The notes below the pieces were generated by a model. That model was not told the origin of the DNA. It made no database searches and was given only the letters and a program-made list of their open reading frames with translations. A DNA stretch of 64,000 bases from Ichthyophis bannanicus (Eukaryota; Chordata; Amphibia; Gymnophiona; Ichthyophiidae). The DNA is taken from contig CM066035.1 in NCBI GenBank assembly GCA_033557465.1, positions 922,956,522 to 923,020,521 of the forward strand, in the 5' to 3' direction. This document shows, in pieces, positions 30,590 to 43,800 of this stretch (positions within the stretch are counted from its first letter, which is position 1; every line of letters starts with the position of its first letter). A program made the translations under genes and the position numbers.

Positions 30590-32640
30590 GGTTTAAGCAG
30601 TGCAACCTCTATGGGCACACCATGTCCCACACAGAGCCGCATGACTGATGCCTTCAGTGCTGTGGTGCTGACAATGACGACTCCTGTGGGCTGTGTCAGC
30701 AAATGACGAGCAAAGGAAAGAGGAACCATAAAAAGCAGCAAGAGACCATGTTCAGCAAGGCCTCTATTTTGGCTGAGACGTCACTCGCGGAGCCAGTCCC
30801 CTTGGTAGCCGCTGCAGTAGCCTCAGTCTCACGTGAAGGCCATGCTATATCTGAGCCCCAAGGTCACGGTGCATTGGACCGGTGATTGTCCTCTGAGGGC
30901 CGTCCCTCGAAGAACCGGACATCGTCGGTGGCATCGTCGGGCAGTGATGCTGGAGCTGCGATTAAGTCCCATGGTCACCAGCATTGTAGTCCATGGTGCG
31001 ATGCAGAAGGCAATGGCCAGGAACAGCCCTCCAACGTGTCTCAGTGGAAGATGATGCCATCCTCATGGAGGACACCCCTTAACTGTGCCGACGTTGGACC
31101 CAATGTCCTCTGTGCCCACGCTGATGGCTGCGGAGCCTTCTGACCTCAAGGTCAGGATGGTGGCCCTTAAACGCAACATAGCTACTTTCCTGGCCTAGCA
31201 GCAGGTGTTGATGCTTAGTTCCTCAGGGTCATGAGTCTCTATCACTGGCCTCTCCACTGTGAGAGCATCACCAGAGGTTGTGGAGCTGGCCCTCAAGAAC
31301 CATCAGTCTCGGGATGATTCTCAGCACTGGTCTCAGTCCCATTCGGGATGGAGGACCTCCTCTGCCAGCGCCTCCGGGTTGGAGTGCAGGGGCGCTGGTG
31401 CCCTCATGGTGCTGGTGATCCGGAGGGTCCTGGAGGTCTCTTAGAGTCAGAGTGGGAGACTGACAAGTCCTCGATACCCGCCTCCATTGGGATGTCCCTT
31501 CGGACCCTTCTCCTCCAGAGGATCACCACAGGTACCCTCCTGAGGATCTTTCCTCTTTGGAGTTAGCCAGGGACATGGCAAAGCCTCTGGCTTTCAACAT
31601 TGGGTCCGAGGAGCCTCAGATGGAGGATCTCTAAATCCTCCAGTATGAGGCCCCTCTGAAGGAGCCATTCACAGTGCCTGTTCCCCCATCCTGGAACAGT
31701 TTATTTCCGCATGTGGGAATCCCTGGCTTCAGTGCCAATTGTGAGTAAGCAGCTCGATTCCATGTATCGAGTCTGCAAAAGCACTGGGTTTCAGAAAGCG
31801 CAGCTGCCTCATTACTCCATGGTGGTGGAGCCAGCAATGCACTGGATCAAGAGCGAGCCTGAAGACGCACTCCTCTGTGCCCCGGGCAGGGAGGTCCACA
31901 CCATGGGTGCCTTAGAGAGAAAGTGCTACCAGGGCTCGATGTTTGTGGGCCGGTTCCAGGCTTACCAGCTGTACATGGGCGTGTATTTGCAGGACCTGGC
32001 GAGAGATCTTGCTGGGTTCTCGGGTTGTCAGAGAAACCTCTTCAGTGGTTCCAGACCCTGACCTTGACGGTCAAGGAGTGCTCCAAGTTCATCACTCGTT
32101 TGGCCTATGATGGCTTCGAGTCATTGGCCAGAGTAGTTGCAGTGGGCAATTAGTGTCCACTGCCAGACTTGGCTGCACGTCTCTGACTTTGAGCAGTGGG
32201 TTCAGGACAAGTTGGTCAATGTTCCCTTCTGGGGAATCTCTTTAGCAAGACCATGACGGACAAGGCCGTTGAGCTGGACTCCAAGTTCTTGACCAGGTTC
32301 TCCAAAAAGACCACTGACACTTCCCAATGGAAGTCTTTGAGGGAAAAGACCCTATACCCAAAGAAGAGGAAGGCTTATGGAAACTACTCCGTTACCCAGC
32401 CTTCCCATCTCTCCAACAGGGCCAGCAGGCCAAGGGACAGGAGTTAAGGGCCCAGGTGGCACCCGAGCCACACTCTGGATATAGGGCTTTTGACTCCTTG
32501 GGCATAACCTTTCTTCCCCCAGGAGGTCTAGCCCCACAGCACACGGGTGCATCTGGTGTTCTATGCCAGCCGGTGGTCCAAAGTCACCACCGACACCTGG
32601 GTCCTGCAGGTGGTGGGGGATGGTTACCTTCTCCATTTCG
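30590..32640 (+). pseudogene. E4 gag-like relic
   Basis: The Cys box survives as GFKQCN, then THDE-like sequence with a stop, CLQCCGADNDD and CGLCQQM. The C-terminal half is recognisable: FQKAQLPHYSMVVEPAMHWI, AYQLYMGVYLQDLARDLAGF, WVQDKLV and TLYPKKRKAYG. Stops and frame changes are scattered throughout. Confidence 0.72.
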
Positions 32641-34310
32641 ATCAGACGCCTTCTCTGTTCTTTCCAGGGGAACTCCCGATGACTCCCCTTCACCAAGATC
32701 TACTCCAGCAAGAGCTCGACGAGCTCCTGACTGACAAGGCGGTAGAACTGGTCCCGCCCCACCTCAGGGGCAAGGGGTTCTACTACCGGTACTTCCTGGT
32801 TCCCAAGTGGACCGGTGGCTTTTGCCCTATTCTGAGTCTTCGAGATCTCAACAGGTTCCCGGTGAAGGAGAAGTTCAAAATGCTCTCCCTTGGAATGTTT
32901 CTGCCCTACCTCCAGCAGGGAGACTGGCTGTGCTCCTTTGATCTCAAAAGTGCGTACATGCATATTCTCACCCATCCTCACCATCAGCAGTACTTCCGCT
33001 TCATCATCAGATGACACCATTATCAGTATAGGGTCCTGTCCTTTGGCCTGCCTACGGCTACAGGGGGTGTTCATCATCCTCTTCCTGGACGACTGGCTCG
33101 TAGAGGACAGCACTGCCGTCGAAGTCCAGCAGGCGGCAGGCTGCACCATTCTCACTCTGGAGCACCTGGGGTTTTTTACCTACAAGTCCTACTTGCAGCC
33201 GACCCAACGAGTTCACAGAGTCGCTGCTAGACATGGTCCAGGCCAGAGCCTTCCTCTCTCTCGACAGGGCCTGGCGCTTAGTGGCTCTTGCAGAGGAGGT
33301 TCAGGGCCAGAACCTGGCCTCTGCCCGGCTCTTGTTGCACATCCTGGGGCATATGGCCTCGACTGCGCATATCACAACCGATGCCGGTCTCCACATGCGG
33401 CCGGCCCAGGGGGCTCTCTGCTCTCAGTGGTCTCAGGCAACGGGGTGCCTGCAGGACAAGGGTGATTGTCACCCATCCCCTCACCGAGTCCCTCGGCCGG
33501 TGCCAACAGCTGCAGAACCTGCTGGCGGGAATGCCCTTCCAGGTCCCAACCCCTCAGAGTCCTCACCACAGATGTCTCTAAGTTAGGCTGGGAGGCCCAC
33601 AGTGGCAACCTCCACACTCGGGGCCTGTGGTTGGCATCAGCCTCCAGCAGATCAATTTCCTAGAGCTTCAAGCCTTTGCCCAAACCCTATGCTCTCTGGG
33701 CTTTTCGGCACCACCTGAAGAATCAGTCTGTTCTGGTTCAGACAGACAATAAGGTGGCAATGTTCTATGTCAACAAGCAAGGGGACGCAGGGTCATTCCT
33801 CTTGTGCTGGGAAGCGGCCCGCCTCTACACTTTTGCCAGAGAGTGGGATGTTCCTTGGGGCCATGTACCTCCCCAGCCAGGACAATGTCCTGTTGGACCG
33901 GCTCAGCTGGGTTCTCTAGCCCCTTAAGTGGTGGCTCGACCCGCAGGTGACCAACTGACTGTTCTGTTGCTAGGGCCTTCCTGCAGTGGATCTCTTTGCC
34001 AGCCCGGCCAATGCTCAGTTGCCCCACTTCTGCTCCAGGGCGGCAGCCGATGCATTTCTCATTCAGTGGATGAGTGGCCTTCTCTGTGCCTTCCCCCCCC
34101 CCCCCATGCCACTGATTTCCAAGACTCTTTTCAAGGTCTAGCTCAACTGGGTCATCCTGATTCTCGTAGCCCCAGCAGCCATGGTTTCCTCTGCTCCTCA
34201 GCCATTCTCAGGCGCTCCCAGTCCCCCTGGGGTGCAGCCTGGACCTGCTCTCACAGGAGGACAGCTCTCTCCAGAACCCCAACATGGGGTCCCTGGCCCT
34301 GACGGCCTGG
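32641..34310 (+). pseudogene. E4 RT - RNase H - methylase-like relic
   Basis: One frame (32547-33014) runs from the end of gag into RT without a stop (GELPMTPLHQDLLQQELDEL, KGFYYRYFLVPKWTGGF, DWLCSFDLKSAYMHIL). FLDDWLVED replaces YLDDW near 33085, in another frame and after a deletion. RNase H reads VLTTDVSKLGWEAH and VQTDNKVAMFYVNKQG. Methylase-like traces (VDLFASPANAQLPHF) lie near 33980. Confidence 0.75.
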
Positions 34311-35283
34311 CTGCTGAAAGGGTAGCCTTGGCCCAGTTCGACTTGCCCAGCGAGGTGGAAGATGTCCTGCTGGTGTCCCACAAGGATTCCACTCAACGGT
34401 GGAATCCTTCAAGTGGTGTCAATTCTCTGTTTGGTGTACGGAGAGGGGTGTCAGCCCCTTCTTCTGTTCTGTCCAGCTGGTGCTGCAGTACCTGCTGTAC
34501 CTGGCTAATGCTGGTCTGAAGTCTTAACTCCATAAGCGTACATCTCATTGAGGGGAAGACCCTCTCCGCCCAGCCTCTTGTGACTTGCTTTCTGGGGGGC
34601 CTTCTGCTCTCTTGACCACCCACCGGCAGCTGAGTGGATTCTCAATATGGTCCTCTTGGAGCTTATCGCTCCGTGCTTTGAGCCGCTGGCTTCCTGCCAC
34701 CTCAAGTATCTGTCCTGGAAGATGGTCTGTGTGGTGCTCACATCTGTACTCAGGATCAGTTAACTCTAGGCCCAGGTAGCTCATGCACCCTACACCAGGT
34801 TCCACAGGAATAGGGTCATGATCTGGATACACCCTAAGTTTCTCCCTAAGGTGGTTTCCCTGTTCTACCTCAACCAGGAGGTGGTGCTTCCCACCTTTTT
34901 TCTCATTGTCTCATACTAACAGGGTGGAGGCCACTCTCCATACTCTGTATTGTAAGCGGGCATTGGCCTACTGTCTGACGCGAGCCAAGCCTTGTCGCCA
35001 CTCCTCGCAGTTTTTCATTTACTATGAACCTAATCACCTGGTTGCAACAGTCACCACCTGGGTGGTGGCAGGCCAATCTTTCGCTGAAGCGTCACGGGCA
35101 CAGCATCCGGGCTATGGCGGCATCTATGGTGAACCTCTGCAATGTTCCCTTGCTGGAGATCTGCTGGGCTGCCACCTGGTCCACAGTTCACATCTTCACA
35201 GCACATATTACTTCATGGAGGAGGAGTCCCGGCGGGACAGCACCTTCAGCCAAGCAGTACTCTATCATCTGTTTGGGGTTTGA
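34310..35283 (+). pseudogene. E4 tyrosine recombinase relic
   Basis: LAAERVALAQFDLPSEVEDV starts the domain. The centre is frame-broken (YTRFHRNRVMIWIHPKFLPK-like pieces near 34790-34850). The end reads RDSTFSQAVLYHLFGV. The catalytic Arg block is lost near 34745, so it is inactive. Confidence 0.72.
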
Positions 35284-36058
35284 GGCAACTCCTGCCCTTC
35301 AACCCTTCCGTGTGTCCAGGCTACTGGAGAGCTGGTTTCCCTGGTTAACGCTGGGGTCACTGCTAGATCTTGCGACCAAACTGTACGCTCTGCTGTTCCT
35401 TATGGCTCACTTCTTGGGTCAGCCGTGGCTTACAAGTTTTTTCAGTAGCCTGTAGCTGGGGAGTCCCATATGTGAGGACAGACTTCCTGCTTGTTCCCAG
35501 AGAAAGTGTAGTTACTCACATGTAGCAGGTGATCTCCAGGAACAACAGGAATCAGTCCTCACAACCCTCCCTCCTCCATATGGAGTTACTTTTCTGTTTT
35601 ACCATCTTGAGCTATGTCATTATACTGAGGCAAGATGGCACCTTGGGTGGGAAAGTGACCACAAATGCATGGTGGAACTCCCAAAGGCTTTCTTTGAAAG
35701 CTAGGGAGAGATTACAGCATGGGCTCCATCGGTGCCGACATCAACAATATGTGAGGACTTATTCCTGCTGTTCCCGGAGAACACTGCTGCAGGTGAGTAA
35801 CTACATTTTCATTGTGCTTGGTTTTAGTCGATGAATGATGTGTGAGCGGTTTCCTAGCCTGCTCTTGTGCATGCCCATAGATCAAATAACGTGAAAGATG
35901 GATATTCATTGGTAAAAGCCCAAATAAGTCTGCTGATTTGCGAGCCTCTTTTTATAGCAGCCTCTAAGAAAAATCAGAATATTAAGGTTAGGATATCACT
36001 GGAGTTGACAGTTCAAGAAGTATATGTGCTGCTTTATTAATGGATCATACATTTTCAG

Positions 36059-36208
36059 CTAATTACAGCCAAGTTGACACAGATAAGTTCAAATATGCCT
36101 TCAAGCCCTGATAGTTCTTCTGATTCCTCTACTGGTTCTCCTGGTAATCACGGCAATCACTACAGCGATGGACCTAATCCAGAAGTTGAAAGCTGTCTGC
36201 CTGGCGTG
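36059..36208 (+). CDS. USP9X: USP9X coding exon A (150 bp, phase 0-0)
   Basis: The acceptor is TACATTTTCAG|C and the donor GGCGTG|GTTAGT. The 50 codons start [12 protein letters not shown] and continue [34 protein letters not shown] and LPGV. The Ser-rich linker is characteristic of vertebrate USP9X/USP9Y, a large deubiquitinase that removes ubiquitin from many substrates. By my recollection this segment lies about 1000 residues into the roughly 2550-residue protein, upstream of the USP catalytic domain. Reading joins exon B exactly ([12 protein letters not shown]). An alternative acceptor at 36068 is possible but would drop conserved residues. USP9Y or an amphibian co-orthologue cannot be excluded. 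Confidence 0.93.
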
Positions 36209-37809
36209 GTTAGTACTTCATAATTAATCTGGTTTTACTTTGGAAGAGAAATTTCAAGAAATATTGTGTGTTTTGTTTCTATTTGTAGCAAATATGTTCC
36301 ATTCAGTTATTGGCAAAATTTCCAACTAATTATGCAGAAGTATAATTTGTTAAATATTGTAGTGATCCCCAAAATAGTGTGGTGAGGGCTGGAAAGCACA
36401 GTTTTTGTGTGCGCACATATGAATTTAAGGTGGGTGATTTTAAAGCCTGTATAGGAGGCACATTTTTTTCTGCTCACAAGTCTCATGGCCTCTAGCTTGG
36501 GATACAGACAGTTCATACAATAGCTAGTACTGACACATCATATTTAGCCTAACAATTAGAAACTAAGAAAAGGATAACTACCAACATTCTTATACAGCAA
36601 TTAACCTGTTCTGTGATTATTTAAACATGGAAGGAGAACTGAAAGCTTTCAGGAGCAGAAGATGGATGTTTCTATCCTCCACTATTTTTTCAGGGATAAT
36701 ACTTTTAGTAATTATAAAAAAAAAAAAATAGCAAAACACTATGGATAAGTCACCCTATAGAACGATGAGCTTGAACCTATCTGTATATGGCTAATTTGGG
36801 AATTCTAGTTTAGTGGCTTCCAAACATGGCCTCGGATATCCCTAGCCAGTTGGATTTTAGGATATCAGCAACAAGCATGAGAATGTGCATGGACTGCTGC
36901 TAGCTTGGGGATCCCTGAGGACAGATTTTGAGAATCATTGTTATAGCTTAGAACAGCATAGTCAGTCTGATAAAAGTACTTTTCATAGCCTCTTACTACA
37001 CAGAGGAAAGACACTTAATGTAAAGTTTGCTATGTCGTCTTTCTATAATGCCTTGAAAACCAAAGGATGATTGATGTCTGACAGTACTAATTTATAGATA
37101 GTTATATTGGTTACAGAGAAACATCCAAAATTTAATTTCCCTTTTATCTGTGTTTTGTGAATTTAAACTGTTAGACTTTTCAGCAGCATCGACTTGTGGG
37201 CACCAATGCACTGGGAATATAAAGAGGGCCTGCTTCAAACTGAAAGTTGCATCATAGCACCAAGTTCACTTCTCCAGCAGCCTTTCTGTGCATCTCAGGC
37301 GTGAGAATATCACAGCAGCAGCTCCTTGAACATTCTAAGGAGGGGAAGTTTTAATAACAGAGGAATGGAGGAAACTGACAAATTGTACAGGGAGCTCATT
37401 TTATATATGTAATGGTAGTTAACCTGCTATTGACAATGTGTATCTCTAATATGGGGGCAATTAATGCATTACAGGAAAATAGATTTTCAAAAGTGATATA
37501 TCACTTATATAGCAAAGTGGAAATCATACATCTGGGTGATTTTGAAAGATGAATCCAGAGACTTTAATTCTTATCATATGCCACAATGTTGTGATTCATT
37601 TCTTGTTAGTGCACATAAGATTATTTTTAACAAAGTAGTGCATCACCTATTTGTATGATTACCTTTGTGAAATCTTGTTGCCCCTTCAGATTTCTGTAAG
37701 TTCTGCCCAAAAGACCCCTGAACTGTCTTCAATTTCCTTAAACTCACACCCACTTCATAAAAATATGCTACTTTTCTTCAAAGCCATTGCCATACAACCT
37801 GCTGCGGTC
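36209..37809 (+). other. USP9X intron, no element recognised
   Basis: About 1.6 kb of AT-rich intron directly after exon A. I see no coding frame, terminal repeat or known element. It contains an A-run near 36716-36728. Confidence 0.55.
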
Positions 37810-38080
37810 CAGGAAAGGTATATAGGGTTCTATTCCAGGTATTAAATCTGTATTTCTAAAAGACTGGGGGACCTTGGTCTATTTCTTAACAAGAATTTGC
37901 AAACGAACACTCTTGTCCATACCGCCCCTCTTTGACCACGGGTTACTGGTTTTATTCACTGGATCTCAAGGATGCCTATGCATTGTAGGGATCACTATCC
38001 ACAATACATTATAAATACCACAGGTTTGGTTTACTCTCAGTAATGCACATTTTTGTATTGCATCCATTTACAAATTGCAG
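37810..38080 (+). pseudogene. Degenerate DIRS reverse transcriptase scrap
   Basis: Short RT-like pieces follow one another: a GFYSRY-like block (GFYSRY in the frame of 37827-37844) and SLDLKDAYAL at 37957-37986, which is the LDLKDAY box of DIRS RT. The spacing between them is shorter than in E1. The remainder is unreadable. Confidence 0.55.
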
Positions 38081-38549
38081 GTATCAGAATTAGCTGTGGT
38101 GATTATGGTTTACAAAGCAAAGGAAATATCAATGACCAGTCATGTATTTCCATATACTACACCTGATTCCTCATGATTAGAACAATCTTACCGGAGATCC
38201 AGCTGATATGTCCAATGGCCAGTTGCACATCAGAGGGCATGGTGGGACATCCCCTCTCATGACTTTATTAAGTCTTCTAGTCAGCACAGCATATTGATTA
38301 TAGGGAAATCCAAAATTTATTTCATGTTGTAGTGTTTTTCTTAGTTTTTCAGTAGTGATACCTTGGTCAATCAGTTTGGTCATAGACTTCAGTGTTCATC
38401 CAGTGAGGATTTATAAAGTTGATGGACCAAGTTCACAGGCCTTTGCAAGTCACACTGTCCTTTTTTTTGCCATTTTGCTGATCCTCCTTAATTTAACGGG
38501 GGGGGGGGTTCAGTCCGTCTCATCAGAGGAGCTATTTAGAATCGTATTA
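38081..38549 (+). other. USP9X intron, nothing identified
   Basis: About 470 bp before E5a. A minus-strand frame of 68 codons (38177-38383) shows no recognisable motif. A run of G lies at about 38500-38508. Confidence 0.45.
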
Positions 38550-40850
38550 TCTCCAGGAACAAGCAGAAAGTCAGTCTTCACATATGGGTGACATCGGGAC
38601 TGATGCCACACATCTCGGGAACACTCCCCAGCATCCAATAGGAATGCTTTTGGGAGCATTCCTCCATGCATACATGGCTTCCTCCATGCATACATGGCTG
38701 CCTTCCTGCCTTCCCTCCTGGTCTTCTCAGTTGTCTTTATTCTGCGGAGCCATCAGGACCCCCCATCCCTGTCAGCCGTGTCTAGAGACTTCAAAGATTT
38801 CTTCAAAAGTACCGTCTAAGTACTCCGGTTACCTTCCCGTTGACCAATTCAACTCCCCATTGATTTCCGGTTCCCCTTTTCTTATTTTCTTTTCTTTTTA
38901 TTTTTCACTATTTTTCCTTTGAGGCTTTTGGCCTCTTTGAGCACCATTGCCCAATTCGATCTTGCCTCCATATTATTTAAAAATTTTGGAGAAACCCCGA
39001 AATGGGTTGAAGAAATGCTCTAAATGTTCAAGTACAATTTCCATCACTGATGAGCATTCTTGGTGCCTCAAGTGTTTAGGCCTAGACCATGACGTTGAGT
39101 CCTGTTTCTCCTGTCGCCATATGACTTCCAGTGGTCGGAAGAACCAGGACAAACAGAAGGCTAAGCTGTTTCCCACAGATTTAGCTCCTTTGGTGCACTC
39201 CTCTGGGGCGTCGCCTCAGTTAGTGTCTTCCCATGCCTCTAAATCCTCACTGGCAAAGGAAAAGCATTGCCCGGAGTCACCAGTGCTTAAGAAGATAACA
39301 GAATGTCCATCTAAACAACTTCAGCAGGAAGGTATCACCCTCCAAAGCCATTCAATGGTTTGTGGATGCCCCCGAGGTCTTAACCTCTGTGGAGCCCCTG
39401 ATATTGGCATCGGGAGTTGTGGCCCACACTTCTGTGTCTGGAGCCTCTCCTCCTCTAGTACCATCATTGGATGACACTGTCATCGCTATTGAGTGAAGCA
39501 TCAGTAAACTCTTAGCAGTTGTTGCGCTGATAGCATCGGAGGCTCAGAAGCCAGTGCTGGTTCCAGCGAGGCCATCGGTGACCACAGCCATTGACACTCT
39601 ACTGCAGGCATCCCCTGCTTCACATGGCTCTGAGCAACCACTGCCGAAACCCTCTATTCCATTGGACCCAATACCCTCGACATTCAAACGACGAGTATCG
39701 GAACATAGAAGGTATCGAATATCTCATAGAGATTATTTTGATTTCCTTCCTGACTCGGATTCCAGGGAGGCATCCGAGATGGAATCGATAGTGCATCCCT
39801 GGGTGTATCGGACTCTATCGGATCCATCCCCTCCTTATGAACGTCGACATTCCCCCACCCAAGGACATGTCATTCCAAGACTTCATTAAAGACATGGCAG
39901 CAGCTCTCGACATTTCAACGGAACAAAGAGCTGAGGAACTCGACATACTCCAGTATCCTTTGGCGCTGAAGGAGGTGGCCACCTTCCCAGTGCACAATGT
40001 TTTTAAAAACTTGATGATTTGAATATGGGAAGCCCCCATGTCAACCCCTGTGGTAAGCAAGAGACTAGATACCCTATATAGGGTTCCTCCCTCTCCAGGC
40101 TTCCAAAAGCCACATCTCCCCCACCATTCCATGGTTGGGGAGTCCGCCATGAGGAGGATCAGAAGTCAAAAGAATCACTCCTTGGTGCCTCCTGGCTAGC
40201 CTCGAGAACTGACTCTACATATGCTGTACATGAGAGTGTTTCTCGAGGGATTTATTAGAATTCACCTCCTTGTTATCCCTTGACAAACAGGTGGTTCATC
40301 AGGTCTTAGTTACCCATGCCCAGAATACATTGAAATTCTTAACAAGGGCTGCTTTTGAGGCTAACAGCAGATCTGCTGCAGCTTGCATAGATGCCAAAAG
40401 AGCAGCATGGATCCAGGCATCTGGCTTAGAACAGTGGGTCCAGGATAAACTAATCAACATACCCTGTAACGGTGAGAACCTCTTTGCTCAGAGGTGGAGG
40501 GAAAAGGCCAGAGAGATTGAAATAGATGACCTCACTATGAAGAGGCTGTCAAGGAAAACTGCAGACCTTTCTAAAAAGGAGGCTACCACCAAAAAGCCAT
40601 TCTTCCTTAAGAAGAAGCTTTACCCTCTGTATCAGACCTATGCTGGTTATGCTGCCCCACAACAACAGCAGAGACAACAGGCCAAAAACAGATCAGGAAA
40701 CCCAAAGTCTCCAAACCAAAGCCTGCCCCATCTACTTAACAACCTCAGAGTTTTAACGCCTTCAAAAAAAAGCATGGCCAATTCTCCTATCATTCTCCCT
40801 TTTCCATCCAGGATCCCAAGAAGACAGGTACAAGGGGGCTCGTGAAGTGG
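38550..40850 (+). mobile_element. DIRS element E5a: left ITR and gag
   Basis: The left ITR starts CTCCAGGAACAAGCAGAAAG at 38550 and belongs to the E6/E7 subfamily. Inside it a 20-bp unit (CCTCCATGCATACATGGCT plus T or G) is tandemly duplicated at 38661-38680 and 38681-38700. Gag follows. No matching right ITR exists downstream; sequence after about 40850 belongs to another DIRS subfamily. Confidence 0.75.
38980..40845 (+). pseudogene. E5a gag-like relic
   Basis: The Cys box reads GLKKCSKCSSTISITDEHSW, then CLKCLGLDHD and CFSCRHM, close to E6. The start ATG used by E6 is TTG here. The centre is frame-broken between 39360 and 39560. The C-terminal half is readable as FQKPHLPHHSMVGESAMRRI (40098-40157) and ASGLEQWVQDKLINIPCNGE (40418-40477), then KKPFFLKKKLYP. 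Part of the conserved middle is deleted at about 40200. Confidence 0.78.
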
Positions 40851-43800
40851 GCAAGTGCCCCTTTCTCATCAGCCTCCGCCCGACCGACAAGGGTGCACAG
40901 GCAGGATTCCCAGAGGTCTCAGGACTATTGTCACTACCGACCTAGAATGCCTTTCTTCCCCTCTGCTTCAGGGCCTTGGGCTCGTTCTCGGTTCTTTCTT
41001 GGTGCACATGGACCTAGGGATGCAGCCCACTCCAGAGAAAGACCCTCCCAGGGCATGCAGTGAAGGCTTGGAGACCCATTCCCTGGTACCTTCGGTAAAT
41101 GGCAGGCTTTGCCTTTTCTTTCAGGAATTGGGCCTGTCTCACCAATGATCGCTGGGTGCTAGGTGCCATTCAATTTGGCTATGTTCTGGAATTCAAGAAG
41201 CCAATTCCCGATGCCTTTATCATCTCCCAGTATGGATCTACGATCAAAGATACTGTGGTGTGTCCACCTTGGACAAGTTACTTCGCCTGAAGGCAGTGGT
41301 GCCCATCCCCCCCCCGTTGTGTGGTGCAAGGGCAGATACTCAATCTGCTTTGTAGTGCAAAGGAGGATGGTTCCTTCCTGCCCATCCTGGACCTCAGTGG
41401 TGTCAGCAAGCACTTGCATGTCATGTGCTTTCAGATGGAAACCTTGTGCTCCGTGATTCAAGCAGTGCGCAGAGAAGAGTTCTTGGCTTCTCTGGATCTG
41501 GCTGAGGCACATTTTCTTATCCCAATCCGGGCGGATCAACAGACGTTTTTGTGTTTTGCCATGCCTGGTTTCCCTGTCAGTTTGCCGCCCTTCCTTTTAG
41601 GATCTCCACCGCCTCAAGGACATTCTCCAAGGTCATGGTGGTGGCAGTTGTGGCACTGCAGTGCCATGGGATCTGTGTCCGTCCCTGTCTGGATGACTGG
41701 CTCATCTGGGCCCGTTCTCTTTCAGAAACATCTCAGATGACATCCCAAGTGGTGTCCTTGGAAAGCCTCAACTGGTTGATCAATCAGGAAAAGAGCCAGC
41801 TTTGCCTTCCCAGTCCTTGAAGTTTCTGGGAGCACGTTTCAACACTCGAATGGATAGTTTTTCTGCCAGAGGACAAAAGTCAAAAAACTGTTGAATTACC
41901 TGGCGATGTTCTGTGCGCAGCAGGACCCCAGAGACTGGGACTATTTTCAGCTCGTCTGATTGATGGTAGCGACCATAGAGATGGTCCAGTGGGCGCATGC
42001 CCACATGCAGTTGCTCCAATGGTCCTTGTTGACTCAGTGGTCCCCAAGTTCTCAGGAGTTTGAGCACAGGCTCCCATTGATGGTGAAGTACAGTCTGCAT
42101 TGGTGGCAGCAGCCCTGTCATCTGATGAAGGGCGTTCTGCTGGATGATTTCTCCTGGATCCTGCTGTTGACAGATTTCAGTCTCTCGGGCTGGGGAGCTC
42201 ACTGCCGAGACTGTATGGCCCAGGGCCATTTGAACCGCAGGGAAGCGGTGTGATCCATCAACTGCCTCGAGGCGAGGGCCATAAAGTTGGCTCTTCTACA
42301 TTTCCAGCCCCTGGTCGAGGGCCAGGCAGTTCAAGTGTTTTCCGACAATGTCATGACGGTGGCTTACGTCAATAAGCAGGGCTGCACAAGAAGCGCAATG
42401 TGGCCCTGGACATGGGTCCTGTTTGTTTAGGTGGAGAAGAACCTCCTAGCCTTGTCATCTCAGCACATTGCCAGAGTGGACATGTGGAAGTGGACTTCCT
42501 CAGCCGGCATTCCCCTGAATCCTGACAAGTGGAAGTTAAGAAGCCTTTCAGTTGACTGTGCACCTTTGTTGTTGCCCTGAGATGGATCTGATGGCTACCC
42601 ACTCCAATGCCAGTGTGCTGCTGCTGCTTCAGTCACCGCAAGGAGATGGGGGTCTGAGGTTATCTATGTGTGATTCGGCCTATAGAGCGCCACCCGGGCA
42701 GGATTGGTGGCCCCCTTTGAACCACTGAAGCGTGCTACCTTGAAGGATTTGATGCTTAAGACTGTCATTTTGGTCGCAATTTGTTCTGCAAGATGGATCT
42801 CCAGGCGTCAGGCTCTGTCTTGTTGAAATCCTTATCTTTTCTTTTCAGCAAAGGCTGTTTCCATTCGGCCTATGCCTTCCTTCTTGCCTAAAGTGCTGTC
42901 TCCCTTTTACATGAACCAAGTAGTTTGCCTGCCCTCCTTCTTGAAGGAGCAGTGTCCGGGGAAGAATAGGGATCTTCACCTTGTGGATGTCCGGAGGGTG
43001 CTGTTCTGGTACTTGGAGGTTACGAATTCCTTTCATAAGTCGGACCATCTTTTTGTGCTGTTTGCTGGTCAGTGCAAGGGTGAGGCAGCGGCCAAGTCAA
43101 CTTTGGGGCACTGGATTAAGGAGACTATTGCCGCCACATATCTGTTATGGAACCAGCCAGTTCCGGAAGGGTTGCATGCCTATTCTACCCGAGCACAAGC
43201 GTCCTCGTGGGTGGAGTGGAGCTCTGTGGCCCCTGCAGACATTTGTTGGGCAGCAACATGAGCATCTTTCCACTTTGTCAAGCATTGCCACTTGTATATC
43301 TATGCACGGATGGACACTGCCTTTGGCTCTTTTGTGAGCTGCTGTGTCGTCTTCCCTGCCAGTGGTGTGCTGTAACTTTGGTACGTCCCACTTGTCTGGG
43401 CTGATCTAGCTAAACCATATGGAGTGACATTTTACTTACCAGATAATGTCCTTTCCTTGAATCCTGCTAGACCAGTCCAGGGCCTGCTCCTGAAACTGTA
43501 TTGCTCTGTTCTTTTGCTGTGGTTTTCTTGGGTCTGCCATGATTTTATACTTGACTCTGCAAGCTCATCTTCTACTTGACACCCTTTTGTTCTACCTTCC
43601 TGTACATAGTTCGCTACTGATGAGTACTCATTGCCCACGTTGAGGCTGTGTGAGGATTGCTCTGTATCTCCCATATGCTTTGGGAAGAATACTGAAGGGA
43701 CCTCTCGTGATTGAGCCGGATAGAGGCATGGGAGTAATGTCATTGAAACCTGGGCTTTTCATTGGTCTTTGTCTCCACTGATCTGCTGGTAGGGGAACAC

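Larger units (their letters stand above)
30156..35812 (+). mobile_element. DIRS-type retrotransposon E4, complete in outline but degraded
   Basis: The left ITR starts near 30156 (GGGAACAAGCAGGCAGTCAG), the gag region is about 30590-32640, RT to about 33250, RNase H about 33560-33840, recombinase about 34310-35283, ICR about 35463-35560 and the right ITR to 35812 (CAGGTGAGTAACTAC). Every domain is present, but frames break many times and both ITRs have lost most CpGs. It is therefore older than E1. It ends only about 250 bp before USP9X exon A. Confidence 0.85.
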
